Below, piece by piece: positions 13,141-19,206 of a stretch of DNA of 19,207 bases (its first letter is position 1; each line of letters opens with the position of its first letter). Position numbers and translations under genes: made by a program. Below the pieces are notes generated by a model that saw nothing but the letters and a program-made list of their open reading frames with translations, did no database searches and was not told the DNA's origin. Source of the stretch: DASYQD01 sp036005845 (lineage in GTDB: Bacteria > Acidobacteriota > Thermoanaerobaculia > Multivoradales > JAIOJS01); the NCBI GenBank assembly GCA_036005845.1, contig DASYQD010000136.1, forward strand, positions 1 through 19,207. Direction: 5' to 3'.

Positions 13141-13548
13141 CTAGCGCGCGGTTTTCTCCGCCGCCGTGCCCGCCTGGCACTCGAGCAGGTCGGCGCTGGT
13201 GATCGGCCACTCCTCGTTCTTGCCGCAGATGTCGACCGCCGCGACGATGCACTCGTCGCCATCCCCGTCGACGATCTTGACGTCGTAGTGGTCGCAGGGG
13301 ATGTCCGCGAGGGTGAACGACTCGCCCTTGCCGATGACGTCGTCGCCGAGCTGGTCGGGTCCCCAGGTCTTCTCGCCGGTCGCCGAGAGGTAGAGCTCGT
13401 GGATCTCCCAGTCGGTCTGGTTGATGATCTTGACGTCGGCCGTCCGCTTCTTGGCGGCGTGCGCGGCGAGCGGCAGGACGACGGCAATCGCGGCCGCCAA
13501 CAGGAGCGGCAACAGTCGCGCTCGGTGCAGTAGGCGCGGACGGCTCAT
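13141..13548 (-). CDS. Small secreted protein with four cysteines, function unknown
   Basis: 135 residues. A basic N-terminus and hydrophobic stretch (about 11-29) ending A-A-H-A-A form a signal peptide, so the mature protein (about 104 residues) is periplasmic or extracellular. ATG 13548 has GGAGAAGG just upstream. The mature part reads as a beta-sandwich: V-K-I-I-N-Q-T-D-W-E-I-H-E-L-Y-L-S (39-55), W-G-P-D-Q-L-G-D-D-V-I-G-K-G-E-S-F-T-L (62-80), C-D-H-Y-D-V-K-I-V-D-G-D-G-D-E-C (85-100), V-D-I-C (105-108). Four cysteines (85, 100, 108, 124) could make two disulfides. The pattern 'N-x-T-x-x-x-I-x-x-L-Y-x-S ... W-G-x-D-x-L ... C-x-x-Y/W-D' recurs in secreted hypothetical proteins of many proteobacteria, but I know no function. 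Leftward, divergent from the sigma factor. Confidence 0.85.
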   Translation of the reverse strand: MSRPRLLHRARLLPLLLAAAIAVVLPLAAHAAKKRTADVKIINQTDWEIHELYLSATGEKTWGPDQLGDDVIGKGESFTLADIPCDHYDVKIVDGDGDECIVAAVDICGKNEEWPITSADLLECQAGTAAEKTAR

Positions 13549-13590
13549 CGAACCTTCTCCTCTCGCTCGGCTTGTCGTGGTGCGCGGTCA

Positions 13591-13596
13591 ATCTAG
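13591..13596 (-). promoter_or_regulatory. Candidate -10 for secreted small protein gene
   Basis: TAGATT read leftward, 42 bases before ATG 13548; it would give a leader of about 36 bases that includes the Shine-Dalgarno. Confidence 0.3.
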
Positions 13597-13646
13597 CATG
13601 TCGCTGCGGTCGGATTCGTCAGGGAAACCACGGAGCCATCGCGTGT

Positions 13647-13652
13647 TACTGT
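13647..13652 (+). promoter_or_regulatory. -10 element for leaderless ECF sigma mRNA
   Basis: TACTGT, seven bases before GTG 13660, no Shine-Dalgarno between. A GGAAAC at 13623-13628 lies about 18 bases upstream and resembles the -35 of ECF promoters, which would allow autoregulation; this is weak. Confidence 0.4.
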
Positions 13653-13659
13653 CCGCCGC

Positions 13660-14238
13660 GTGGTTTCGCCGGCCATGCGCGAGCTCTCGGACGCCGAGCT
13701 GCTGCGGCGTATCGCCGACCACCGGCAGGAAGCGCTGTCCGCCCTCTACGACCGCTTCTCGCCGCTCCTGCTGGCGGTGACGCGGCGCATCCTCGGCAAC
13801 GGCTCCGACGCCGAGGAGGTGGTGCAGGAGACCTTCCTCCAGGTGTGGGCGCAGGCGGGCCGCTACGATTCCAAGCGGTCTTCGGTGCCGACCTGGCTGG
13901 TGCTGATCGCGAGGAGCCGCGCCATCGACCTGCTGCGCAGCCGCGGCGTCCGCGAGCGCGCCGTCACCGCCGCCACCGCCGAAATGCCCGGCGACGAATC
14001 CCCGAGGGGCCCCGAGTCCGTATGGTACGAAGAACGCCGTGCGCGTCTCGCCACTGCGCTGGAGGGTTTGCCCACCGAGCAGCGGCAGGTCGTCGAGCAG
14101 GCGTTCTTCCTCGGCATGTCGCAGCGCGAGATCGCCGAGGCGAGCCGGATTCCGCTGGGCACGGTGAAGACGCGCACGCTCTTGGCGATGCGCAAGCTGC
14201 GCGAGTCGTTGCGCGAGGAGAGACGAGAGCTGTTGTGA
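13660..14238 (+). CDS. ECF-family RNA polymerase sigma factor
   Basis: 192 residues. Region 2 (about 25-95) contains A-L-Y-D-R-F-S-P, the region 2.2 core A-E-E-V-V-Q-E-T-F-L-Q-V-W and the -10-binding R-S-S-V-P-T-W-L-V-L-I-A-R-S-R-A-I-D-L-L-R. Region 4 (about 130-183) has L-P-T-E-Q-R-Q-V-V-E-Q-A-F-F-L-G-M-S-Q-R-E-I-A-E-A-S-R-I-P-L-G-T-V-K-T-R, a full helix-turn-helix. There is no region 3, as in all ECF factors. GTG 13660 is favoured by the leaderless -10; ATG 13675 is possible. The downstream RskA-like membrane protein, ten bases on, is its probable anti-sigma factor, so the pair resembles the SigK/RskA group: the factor would be held at the membrane and released on an envelope signal. Confidence 0.94.
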   Translation: MVSPAMRELSDAELLRRIADHRQEALSALYDRFSPLLLAVTRRILGNGSDAEEVVQETFLQVWAQAGRYDSKRSSVPTWLVLIARSRAIDLLRSRGVRERAVTAATAEMPGDESPRGPESVWYEERRARLATALEGLPTEQRQVVEQAFFLGMSQREIAEASRIPLGTVKTRTLLAMRKLRESLREERRELL

Positions 14239-14248
14239 GCGAGCCGAC

Positions 14249-15271
14249 ATGAGCGAAGCGAAGTCCCCCGACGAGATCGGCCTCGACGCCGCGCTCGAGG
14301 TGCTCGAGTCGCCGCTCGCCGAGCTCGAGGCGCGCCTCGCCGCCGGCGATGACGCGACGGCGGCGCTGAGGCGGCAGCACGTCGAGGCCTTCGCGCAGCT
14401 CGCCTGGGCGCTGCCGGCCGCGCCCGCATCGGCCGCGGGGCGGGAGCGGCTGCTCGCCGCGCTGCAGGGCGACGAGACGGTGCGGGTCGCGCGGCCGGTA
14501 CTGCTCGCAGGGCCGGGTGGGCCGGCGCCGGGACCGCTGGGCGTGCTCGATCCACCGGCGCCGCCGGCTCCCGCTGCGGGCAGCCGGCTCGGCGCCGCCG
14601 CCCGCGCCGGCGCCGGCGCGTCCGGCGCCGGGGCCGCCGGCGGTGGACGGCGTCCCACGGCGCCGGTCGTTCCGTTCGCGGCCCCGCAGCGCTCTTACGG
14701 CTGGGCACTGCCGCTCGCCGCCGTCTTCGCGCTGGCCACGATCGGCGTCGGGCTGCACGACTGGCGCCTCAGCCGCCAGCTCGGCGAGACGCGCCTGCAG
14801 CTCGCCGCCGTGCGGCACGAGAGCGAGCAGCTCGCGGCAAAGCTGCAGTCGCCGGGCGGCGATGCGGTTCCGGCGATGGCGGCGAAGATGCGCGACATGC
14901 AATCGCAGCTCGCCCTTGTCACCTCCTCGGGCTCGCTGGTGTGTGCGCTGCGGCCGTCGCCCGGCACGCCCGCGCGCGGCGCGGCCGGCGTGCTCTACGT
15001 CGCCGACGACCATCAGCACTGGTACCTGCGCGCCCAGAACCTGCCGCCGCCGGGCGAAGGGCGTGCCTACCGGCTGTGGTTCCTCGTCGGCGACGCCCCG
15101 GTGCATGCCGGCGCCTTCACCATGGAAGGCAGCGAGGCGGTGATGAGTTCACCGACCATGCCCAAGGGCACTTCGGCCGCGCTCATCACGATTGAGCCGG
15201 CCGGTGAGCCGGGCGCGCGGCCGAGCGGCCCTGTCGTCCTCTACGGGCGCGACATCAAACCGCTCGTTTAG
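14249..15271 (+). CDS. RskA-like membrane anti-sigma factor
   Basis: 340 residues. The N-terminal helical part (about 10-75) should bind the sigma factor but lacks the H-x3-C-x2-C zinc motif of ZAS domains. A Pro/Ala/Gly-rich linker (about 85-140) leads to one membrane helix (about 151-170). A short coiled-coil follows (172-225, heptad-like L-S-R-Q-L-G-E-T-R-L-Q-L), then the RskA C-terminal domain outside the membrane (about 228-336: L-R-P-S-P-G-T, G-V-L-Y-V-A-D-D-H-Q-H-W-Y-L-R-A-Q-N-L-P-P-P, Y-R-L-W-F-L-V-G, H-A-G-A-F). Start ATG 14249, ten bases after the sigma factor stop. Regulation by stepwise proteolysis is known for RskA relatives; here it is inference. Its stop codon overlaps the stop of the leftward SDR gene. 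Confidence 0.88.
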   Translation: MSEAKSPDEIGLDAALEVLESPLAELEARLAAGDDATAALRRQHVEAFAQLAWALPAAPASAAGRERLLAALQGDETVRVARPVLLAGPGGPAPGPLGVLDPPAPPAPAAGSRLGAAARAGAGASGAGAAGGGRRPTAPVVPFAAPQRSYGWALPLAAVFALATIGVGLHDWRLSRQLGETRLQLAAVRHESEQLAAKLQSPGGDAVPAMAAKMRDMQSQLALVTSSGSLVCALRPSPGTPARGAAGVLYVADDHQHWYLRAQNLPPPGEGRAYRLWFLVGDAPVHAGAFTMEGSEAVMSSPTMPKGTSAALITIEPAGEPGARPSGPVVLYGRDIKPLV

Positions 15272-15990
15272 CTCTTCTTCGGCGGCCGGCTCGGCCGCAG
15301 CTCGATGAGGCTCGGCAGCGCGCGGTCGGGGTAGCGCATGCAGTCGACGATCGTCCGTGCCACGTCCTCGGGCGCCAGCATCCACTCGCGCTCGGGGCGG
15401 CGGCCGGCGTGGAAGTCGGTGTCGACGCTGCCGGGAAGGATGGAGATGACGCGGATCCCCGCGTGCCGCAGGTCGAGCATCGACGCTTCGGAGAGCCCGA
15501 GCAGCCCGAATTTGCTGGCGTTGTAGGCGGCGCCGCCGGCGAACGGGTTCTTCGCCGCCAGCGAGCCGACGTTGAAGATGAAGCCGCCGCCCTGCTTGCG
15601 CAGGACCGGAGCCGCCGCCGCCATGGCGTAGAACGGCCCGAAGAGATTCGTCTCCAGCACCTCGCGGAACGACTCGGGCGCGATCTCGTCCACCGTGCCG
15701 AAGGTGCCCAGCCCGGCGTTGTTGACCAGGCAGTCGATGCGGCCGAAGCGGTCGGCGGCGGCGGCGATCCACGACGCCACCTGCGGCTGCTGCCGCACGT
15801 CGACTGCCTCGCCGGCGACTTTGCCCGGCCAGCGCGCCAGCAGCGCCGCCTGCGCGTCGGCCACGCCGTCGGGGTTGCGGCTGCAGAAGGCGACCGCGTA
15901 ACCCTCGGCGAGGAGCGCCTCCACCACCGCGCGGCCGATGCCGCGGCTGCCGCCGGTGACCAGAGCAACGCGCTGCGGTTCGTTCGCCAT
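15268..15990 (-). CDS. Short-chain dehydrogenase/reductase (SDR)
   Basis: 240 residues, a classical SDR of normal length. The nucleotide-binding T-G-G-S-R-G-I-G (12-19), an acidic D-V after strand 4 (Asp 64), N-N-A-G (90-93), the catalytic Asn 115, Ser 143 and Tyr 156/Lys 160 (Y-N-A-S-K) are all present. C-S-R-N after strand 2 (36-39) places an Arg where NADP-preferring enzymes have one, so NADPH use is likely. P-G-S-V-D-T-D-F (186-193) is the usual post-active-site loop. Cytoplasmic; substrate unknown. ATG 15990 lies six bases after TAGGCT, a leaderless arrangement. Its TAA and the TAG of the convergent anti-sigma gene share two bases within TTAG. Confidence 0.93.
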   Translation of the reverse strand: MANEPQRVALVTGGSRGIGRAVVEALLAEGYAVAFCSRNPDGVADAQAALLARWPGKVAGEAVDVRQQPQVASWIAAAADRFGRIDCLVNNAGLGTFGTVDEIAPESFREVLETNLFGPFYAMAAAAPVLRKQGGGFIFNVGSLAAKNPFAGGAAYNASKFGLLGLSEASMLDLRHAGIRVISILPGSVDTDFHAGRRPEREWMLAPEDVARTIVDCMRYPDRALPSLIELRPSRPPKKS

Positions 15991-15996
15991 GAAGCC

Positions 15997-16002
15997 AGCC
16001 TA
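15997..16002 (-). promoter_or_regulatory. -10 element for leaderless SDR mRNA
   Basis: TAGGCT read leftward, six bases before ATG 15990, no Shine-Dalgarno between. Confidence 0.45.
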
Positions 16003-16074
16003 TCGCGTGAGAGGATGCACCGCGCGAGTCGGCCGGGCCCGGCGCGAGCCGGAATGGGAAATAACCCCGGCGCG

Positions 16075-16080
16075 TACTCT
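16075..16080 (+). promoter_or_regulatory. Candidate -10 for zinc protease gene
   Basis: TACTCT, 29 bases before ATG 16110; expected leader about 23 bases, containing a GGAGG (16095-16099) Shine-Dalgarno. Confidence 0.4.
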
Positions 16081-16109
16081 CGTTTTCACCACTGGAGGTT
16101 TCACCAACG

Positions 16110-16802
16110 ATGTTCTTCGACCCCCGCTACTTGCTCTTCATCGGCCCGGCGCTCCTGCTCTCGCTGTGGGCGAGCTGGCGCATGCGCTCGGCGTTCAACA
16201 AATACTCCCGCGTGCCCAGCGCCCGCGGGCTCACCGGCGCGCAGGCGGCGCGCATCCTGCTCGACTCCGCGGGGCTGAACGACGTGGCGATCGAGCCGGC
16301 GCAGGGCTTCCTCTCCGACCACTACAACCCGCTGACCAAGAAGCTGGCGCTGTCGCAGCCGGTCTACGCCTCGGCGTCGGTGGCGGCGGTGGGCGTCGCC
16401 TGCCACGAGGCCGGCCACGCACTGCAGCACGCGGCGCACTACCGGCCGCTGTGGCTGCGCTCGGCGCTGGTGCCGACCGCCAACATCGGCTCGAAGTTCG
16501 GCTACCTGGGCATGGTCTTCGGCTTCATCCTGCACTTGCAGGGGCTCTTCCTGCTCGGCGCGCTGCTCTTCTCGCTGGTGGTGGTCTTCCAGCTCGTCAC
16601 CCTGCCCGTCGAGTACGACGCCTCCGCGCGCGCCAAGCGGCTCGCCTTCGAGCACGGCATCGTCTTCGACCAGGAGCGCGTCGGCATGGCCAAGGTGCTC
16701 GACGCCGCGGCGCTCACCTACGTCGCGGCGGCGATCTCGAGCCTGATGACGCTGCTGTACTTCTTGATGCGGTCGGGCCTGCTCGGCGGGCGTCGTAGCT
16801 GA
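16110..16802 (+). CDS. YugP-type membrane zinc metallopeptidase
   Basis: 230 residues, standard for the family (Peptidase_Mprot/neutral zinc metallopeptidase 2). An N-terminal membrane helix (about 6-24) is followed by a soluble part with G-F-L-S-D-H-Y-N-P-L-T-K-K-L-A-L-S (66-82) and the zinc motif A-C-H-E-A-G-H-A-L-Q-H (His 99, Glu 100, His 103). Hydrophobic segments follow at about 129-165, then L-P-V-E-Y-D-A-S-A-R-A (165-175) with likely third ligand or structural Glu 168, and a last membrane helix (about 205-222). GGAGG ten bases before ATG 16110 sets the start. It sits in the cytoplasmic membrane; substrates are not established for this family, and membrane-protein quality control is a plausible role. 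A hairpin with a T-run follows the stop. Confidence 0.92.
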   Translation: MFFDPRYLLFIGPALLLSLWASWRMRSAFNKYSRVPSARGLTGAQAARILLDSAGLNDVAIEPAQGFLSDHYNPLTKKLALSQPVYASASVAAVGVACHEAGHALQHAAHYRPLWLRSALVPTANIGSKFGYLGMVFGFILHLQGLFLLGALLFSLVVVFQLVTLPVEYDASARAKRLAFEHGIVFDQERVGMAKVLDAAALTYVAAAISSLMTLLYFLMRSGLLGGRRS

Positions 16803-16803
16803 G

Positions 16804-16920
16804 CATCGAGATCGCCACGGGCGCTACGCGCCCGATTTTGATTAATCCAGGGCGCTACGCGCCCTCGCGATGACAACCGAACGTCATCGCGAGGAGCGTA
16901 GCGACGAAGCGATCTCGATG
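16804..16920. repeat. REP-like palindrome, copy 2, with internal doubled hairpin
   Basis: The right arm (16883-16920) is nearly identical to that of copy 1. The left arm is split: catcgagatcgcc (16804-16816) and tcgcgatgac (16865-16874), with loop aaccgaac (16875-16882). Between the left-arm parts lie two copies of the 15-base hairpin gggcgctacgcgccc (16819-16833 and 16850-16864) separated by an AT-rich 16 bases. The element fills the space between convergent genes. Confidence 0.8.
16818..16840 (+). terminator. Intrinsic terminator after zinc protease gene
   Basis: The hairpin CGGGCGC-tac-GCGCCCG (7-bp stem, 16818-16834) is followed by ATTTTG. It lies 15 bases after the stop and is the only hairpin in the window with a T-run. 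It is embedded in the left arm of REP-like copy 2. Confidence 0.55.
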
Positions 16921-16924
16921 CCCG

Positions 16925-17416
16925 CTAGTCCAACGCGGCTTCGAGCTTGATCCTCACCTTCGCGATCATCGGCACCACGTAGGTGAGGATCGAGCGCTCC
17001 GCCTTGACCACGTCGGCCTCGCCCTCGAAGCTCTCCTTGCGCGAGAAGCGATCGATCAGCTTGCCGTCAGCGTCGAGCAGCTCGATCGTGTAGGTCACCA
17101 CCCACTCCTGGTCCTTCGGGTTCTCGCTGTCGAAGGCGGCGGTCAGGTTGGTGAGCGTGTCGGTGTCGCCGCCGTGGACGCGCGCCCGGATGGTGTCGCC
17201 GATGCCGCCGCCGCCGCCGCTGCCGCCGGTGGCGAAAGTCACCTGCGAGATCTTCACCGGACCCACCTTGGCGCCGAGGTTGATCAGGTGGTCGCGCTGG
17301 AAGGGCACCGTCTTCTCGAAGCGCAGGCTGCCCTCGTCCTCGGCGCGGGCGGCGCCCGCGAGGCCGGCGGCGGCGAGCAGGGCGAGCGCGAAGGCGGCTA
17401 TGGAAGTGCGGCGCAT
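16925..17416 (-). CDS. Secreted hypothetical protein, 163 residues
   Basis: I do not recognise a family. M-R-R-T then a hydrophobic Ala/Leu stretch (6-20) ending A-G-A-A-R-A-E is a clear signal peptide with cleavage near residue 25, so the mature protein is periplasmic or extracellular. GGAGG six bases before ATG 17416 supports the start. The mature part reads as an all-beta domain: L-R-F-E-K-T-V-P-F, V-G-P-V-K-I-S-Q-V-T-F, T-L-T-N-L-T-A-A-F-D, W-V-V-T-Y-T-I-E-L-L-D-A-D-G-K-L-I-D-R-F (105-124), with a last helix or strand rich in Val/Ile/Lys. A loop at about 64-71 is nearly pure Gly (G-G-S-G-G-G-G-G), encoded by a CCG-type triplet run on the plus strand. There are no cysteines. It is flanked on both sides by REP-like palindromes. 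Confidence 0.82.
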   Translation of the reverse strand: MRRTSIAAFALALLAAAGLAGAARAEDEGSLRFEKTVPFQRDHLINLGAKVGPVKISQVTFATGGSGGGGGIGDTIRARVHGGDTDTLTNLTAAFDSENPKDQEWVVTYTIELLDADGKLIDRFSRKESFEGEADVVKAERSILTYVVPMIAKVRIKLEAALD

Positions 17417-17454
17417 GGCAGTCCTCCGGGTTGGTGGACCGCTATGGTAGCGAA

Positions 17455-17533
17455 GATCGAGATCGCCTCGTCGCTACGCTCCTCGCGATGACGACTCGAA
17501 CGTCATCGCGAGCGCAGCGAAGCGATCTCGATC
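17455..17533. repeat. REP-like palindrome, copy 3
   Basis: Left arm 17455-17492, loop gactcgaac (17493-17501), right arm 17502-17533. The inner parts ctcgcgatgac/gtcatcgcgag and outer gatcgagatcgc/gcgatctcgatc pair exactly; here the right arm is the shorter one, the reverse of copy 1. It lies between two leftward genes. Confidence 0.85.
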
Positions 17534-17562
17534 CCGCGGGGCCGCCGTCGCCTGCTCGCCGC

Positions 17563-19206
17563 TCAGCCCTGGAAGGCGTAGGAGATCTTCACGAACACCG
17601 CGCGGTCGAGCTTCTGCAGGTCGCCCGCGAAGTCCTGCGTGCGGTCGTCGCCGTAGCCGAGGAAGAACACCGTCTGCCAGTTGAGCCGGTAGGCGAAGAG
17701 CGCCGAGCCGGTGAAGTCGCCGGCGTGCGGGCTTGCCGGCACCGGAGCGTAGAGGCCGACATTGCTGTTCTGATCGAAGTACTCGCCGATCAGCCGCACG
17801 AACGAGCGGGCGTTGAAGTTGTAGGTGGCCTTGAGCCGCTCGATCTGCGCCGTGAACAGGCGCCCGCTGAGGTTGGCGCTGAGCCCGCCGTCGTCGAGGT
17901 CGACCCACTGGCGGTCGTAGTTGAAGTCGAGCGCCAGGTGGTCGGTGGGCTTGATGGTGCCGAAGAGCTGCACCTCGCCGCCCTTGCCCTTGCGGGCGCC
18001 GCGGAAGTCGATGGCGTCTCCGTAGTTGACGAAGTAGCCGACGCGCGAGATGCGCCGCGACGGATCGATCTGCAAGAACGTCGAGATGTGCGTGTAGTCG
18101 AGCAGCCGGCCGCGCACGCGGCGGTGCTCGTCCAAGCTCAGCTCGACGTTGCTGTAGAGGTTGTGCGCGCCCTGCACCTCGAAGCCGGGGACCGTCAAGC
18201 GCTCCACCTCGTCGCCCTGCTGGTTCTCGATGTGGCGCGTCACGAAGTACGGCGCGAAGCGGCGCAGGTACGGCTTCTTCGTGTACGTGTTGTGGAAGAT
18301 GGCGAAGCGCCCGAGCCGGATCCCCACCTGCGGCAGGAAGCCCAGGTCGGCTCGGAAGTCGTCGCCGTAGTCGCGCGCGGTGGCGCGCCAGATCCACGCC
18401 TCGCCCGTGTGCAGCCACTCGAGCATGCCGGCGTGGTCGTCGAGCTTGCGGCCGTCCCACGACGAGGCGAGGTCGAGGCGGTGCGGCGTCTCCGTCTGGC
18501 TGAAGAGGAGCTGGCCGGTGAGCTGGTCTTTGCCGCTCCATCGCCAGTTGAAGTCGGGCCCGAAGACGCGGTTGTAGCCGCCGCCGTCGCCTTCGTCGTT
18601 CTGTCGCGCCGTCACCAGGAAGCCGGCGAACGAGGAGCCGATGTCGTGCCGCGCGCGGCCGATGAAGTTGCGCGACGCGAAGTCCTGGAACGCCAGCCCC
18701 GAGCCGGTGGGCCCCGGCAGGATGACGCCGCCGCCGCCCTTGTCGTCCGTCAGCAGCGCCGTGAACGACGTGCCGCCGAATTTGCCGGTGTCGCGCACGC
18801 CCCAGCGCGGGTCGTTGATGTTGCGCGTGTAGACGGCCTGGATGGGCGAGTCGAAGAGGTCGACGCCCTCGAGGAAGAACGGCCGCTTCTCGGGGAAGAA
18901 CAGCGCGAACTGGCTGTTGGTGGGGATCTGCCCGACGTCGGACTCGACCTGCGAGAAGTCGGGGTTGACGGTGGCGTCGAGCGCGTTGCTCCCCGACGGC
19001 GTCCACTTGAAGTCGCCGCCGACGTCGTAGTCGTTGGTGGTGTTGCCCAGCGGGCTGCCGAGGTCGCCCTCGACCTCGTCGACCCGGCGGCCGGTGACGA
19101 AAGGCGCCGCCACGTAATGGCCGCCCGACGGCAGCCCGGTGAGCCCGGTGAGCTCGCGCGAGCGGCAGATCCAACAGTTGCTGCCGCGCGGGATGGGGCT
19201 GCTGTG
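17563..19206 (-). CDS. DUF5916 family outer-membrane beta-barrel protein (5' end outside window)
   Basis: The leftward frame is open to the right edge, giving 547 C-terminal residues; the N-terminal CBM9-like domain and signal peptide expected for the family are missing. The visible part begins S-N-C-W-I-C-R-S-R-E-L-T-G-L-T-G-L-P, continues with a T-N-D-Y-D-V-G-G-D-F-K-W and D-A-T-V-N-P-D-F-S-Q-V-E-S-D stretch and F-F-P-E-K-R-P-F-F-L-E-G, all hallmarks of DUF5916 proteins. Then come many alternating-residue strands with aromatic ends, finishing V-F-V-K-I-S-Y-A-F-Q-G, a typical barrel C-terminus. Likely location: outer membrane. The family function is not established; an N-terminal sugar-binding-type domain suggests binding or uptake of a polymer. 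The preceding small secreted gene lies downstream past a REP-like palindrome. Confidence 0.9.
   Translation of the reverse strand, partial: HSSPIPRGSNCWICRSRELTGLTGLPSGGHYVAAPFVTGRRVDEVEGDLGSPLGNTTNDYDVGGDFKWTPSGSNALDATVNPDFSQVESDVGQIPTNSQFALFFPEKRPFFLEGVDLFDSPIQAVYTRNINDPRWGVRDTGKFGGTSFTALLTDDKGGGGVILPGPTGSGLAFQDFASRNFIGRARHDIGSSFAGFLVTARQNDEGDGGGYNRVFGPDFNWRWSGKDQLTGQLLFSQTETPHRLDLASSWDGRKLDDHAGMLEWLHTGEAWIWRATARDYGDDFRADLGFLPQVGIRLGRFAIFHNTYTKKPYLRRFAPYFVTRHIENQQGDEVERLTVPGFEVQGAHNLYSNVELSLDEHRRVRGRLLDYTHISTFLQIDPSRRISRVGYFVNYGDAIDFRGARKGKGGEVQLFGTIKPTDHLALDFNYDRQWVDLDDGGLSANLSGRLFTAQIERLKATYNFNARSFVRLIGEYFDQNSNVGLYAPVPASPHAGDFTGSALFAYRLNWQTVFFLGYGDDRTQDFAGDLQKLDRAVFVKISYAFQG

Noticed and set aside
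13588..15106. Several long minus-strand frames opposite the sigma and anti-sigma genes
   Set aside because: Low-complexity Arg/Ala/Pro composition and no recognisable domain, while the plus strand encodes clear ECF and RskA-like proteins.
10290..17533. REP-like repeats considered as a CRISPR array
   Set aside because: Only three copies, kilobases apart, palindromic and separated by genes; no regular spacers and no cas gene.
17474..19174. 566-codon minus-strand frame parallel to the DUF5916 gene
   Set aside because: Arg/Pro/His-rich shadow in another frame; the neighbouring frame carries the family signatures and barrel strands.
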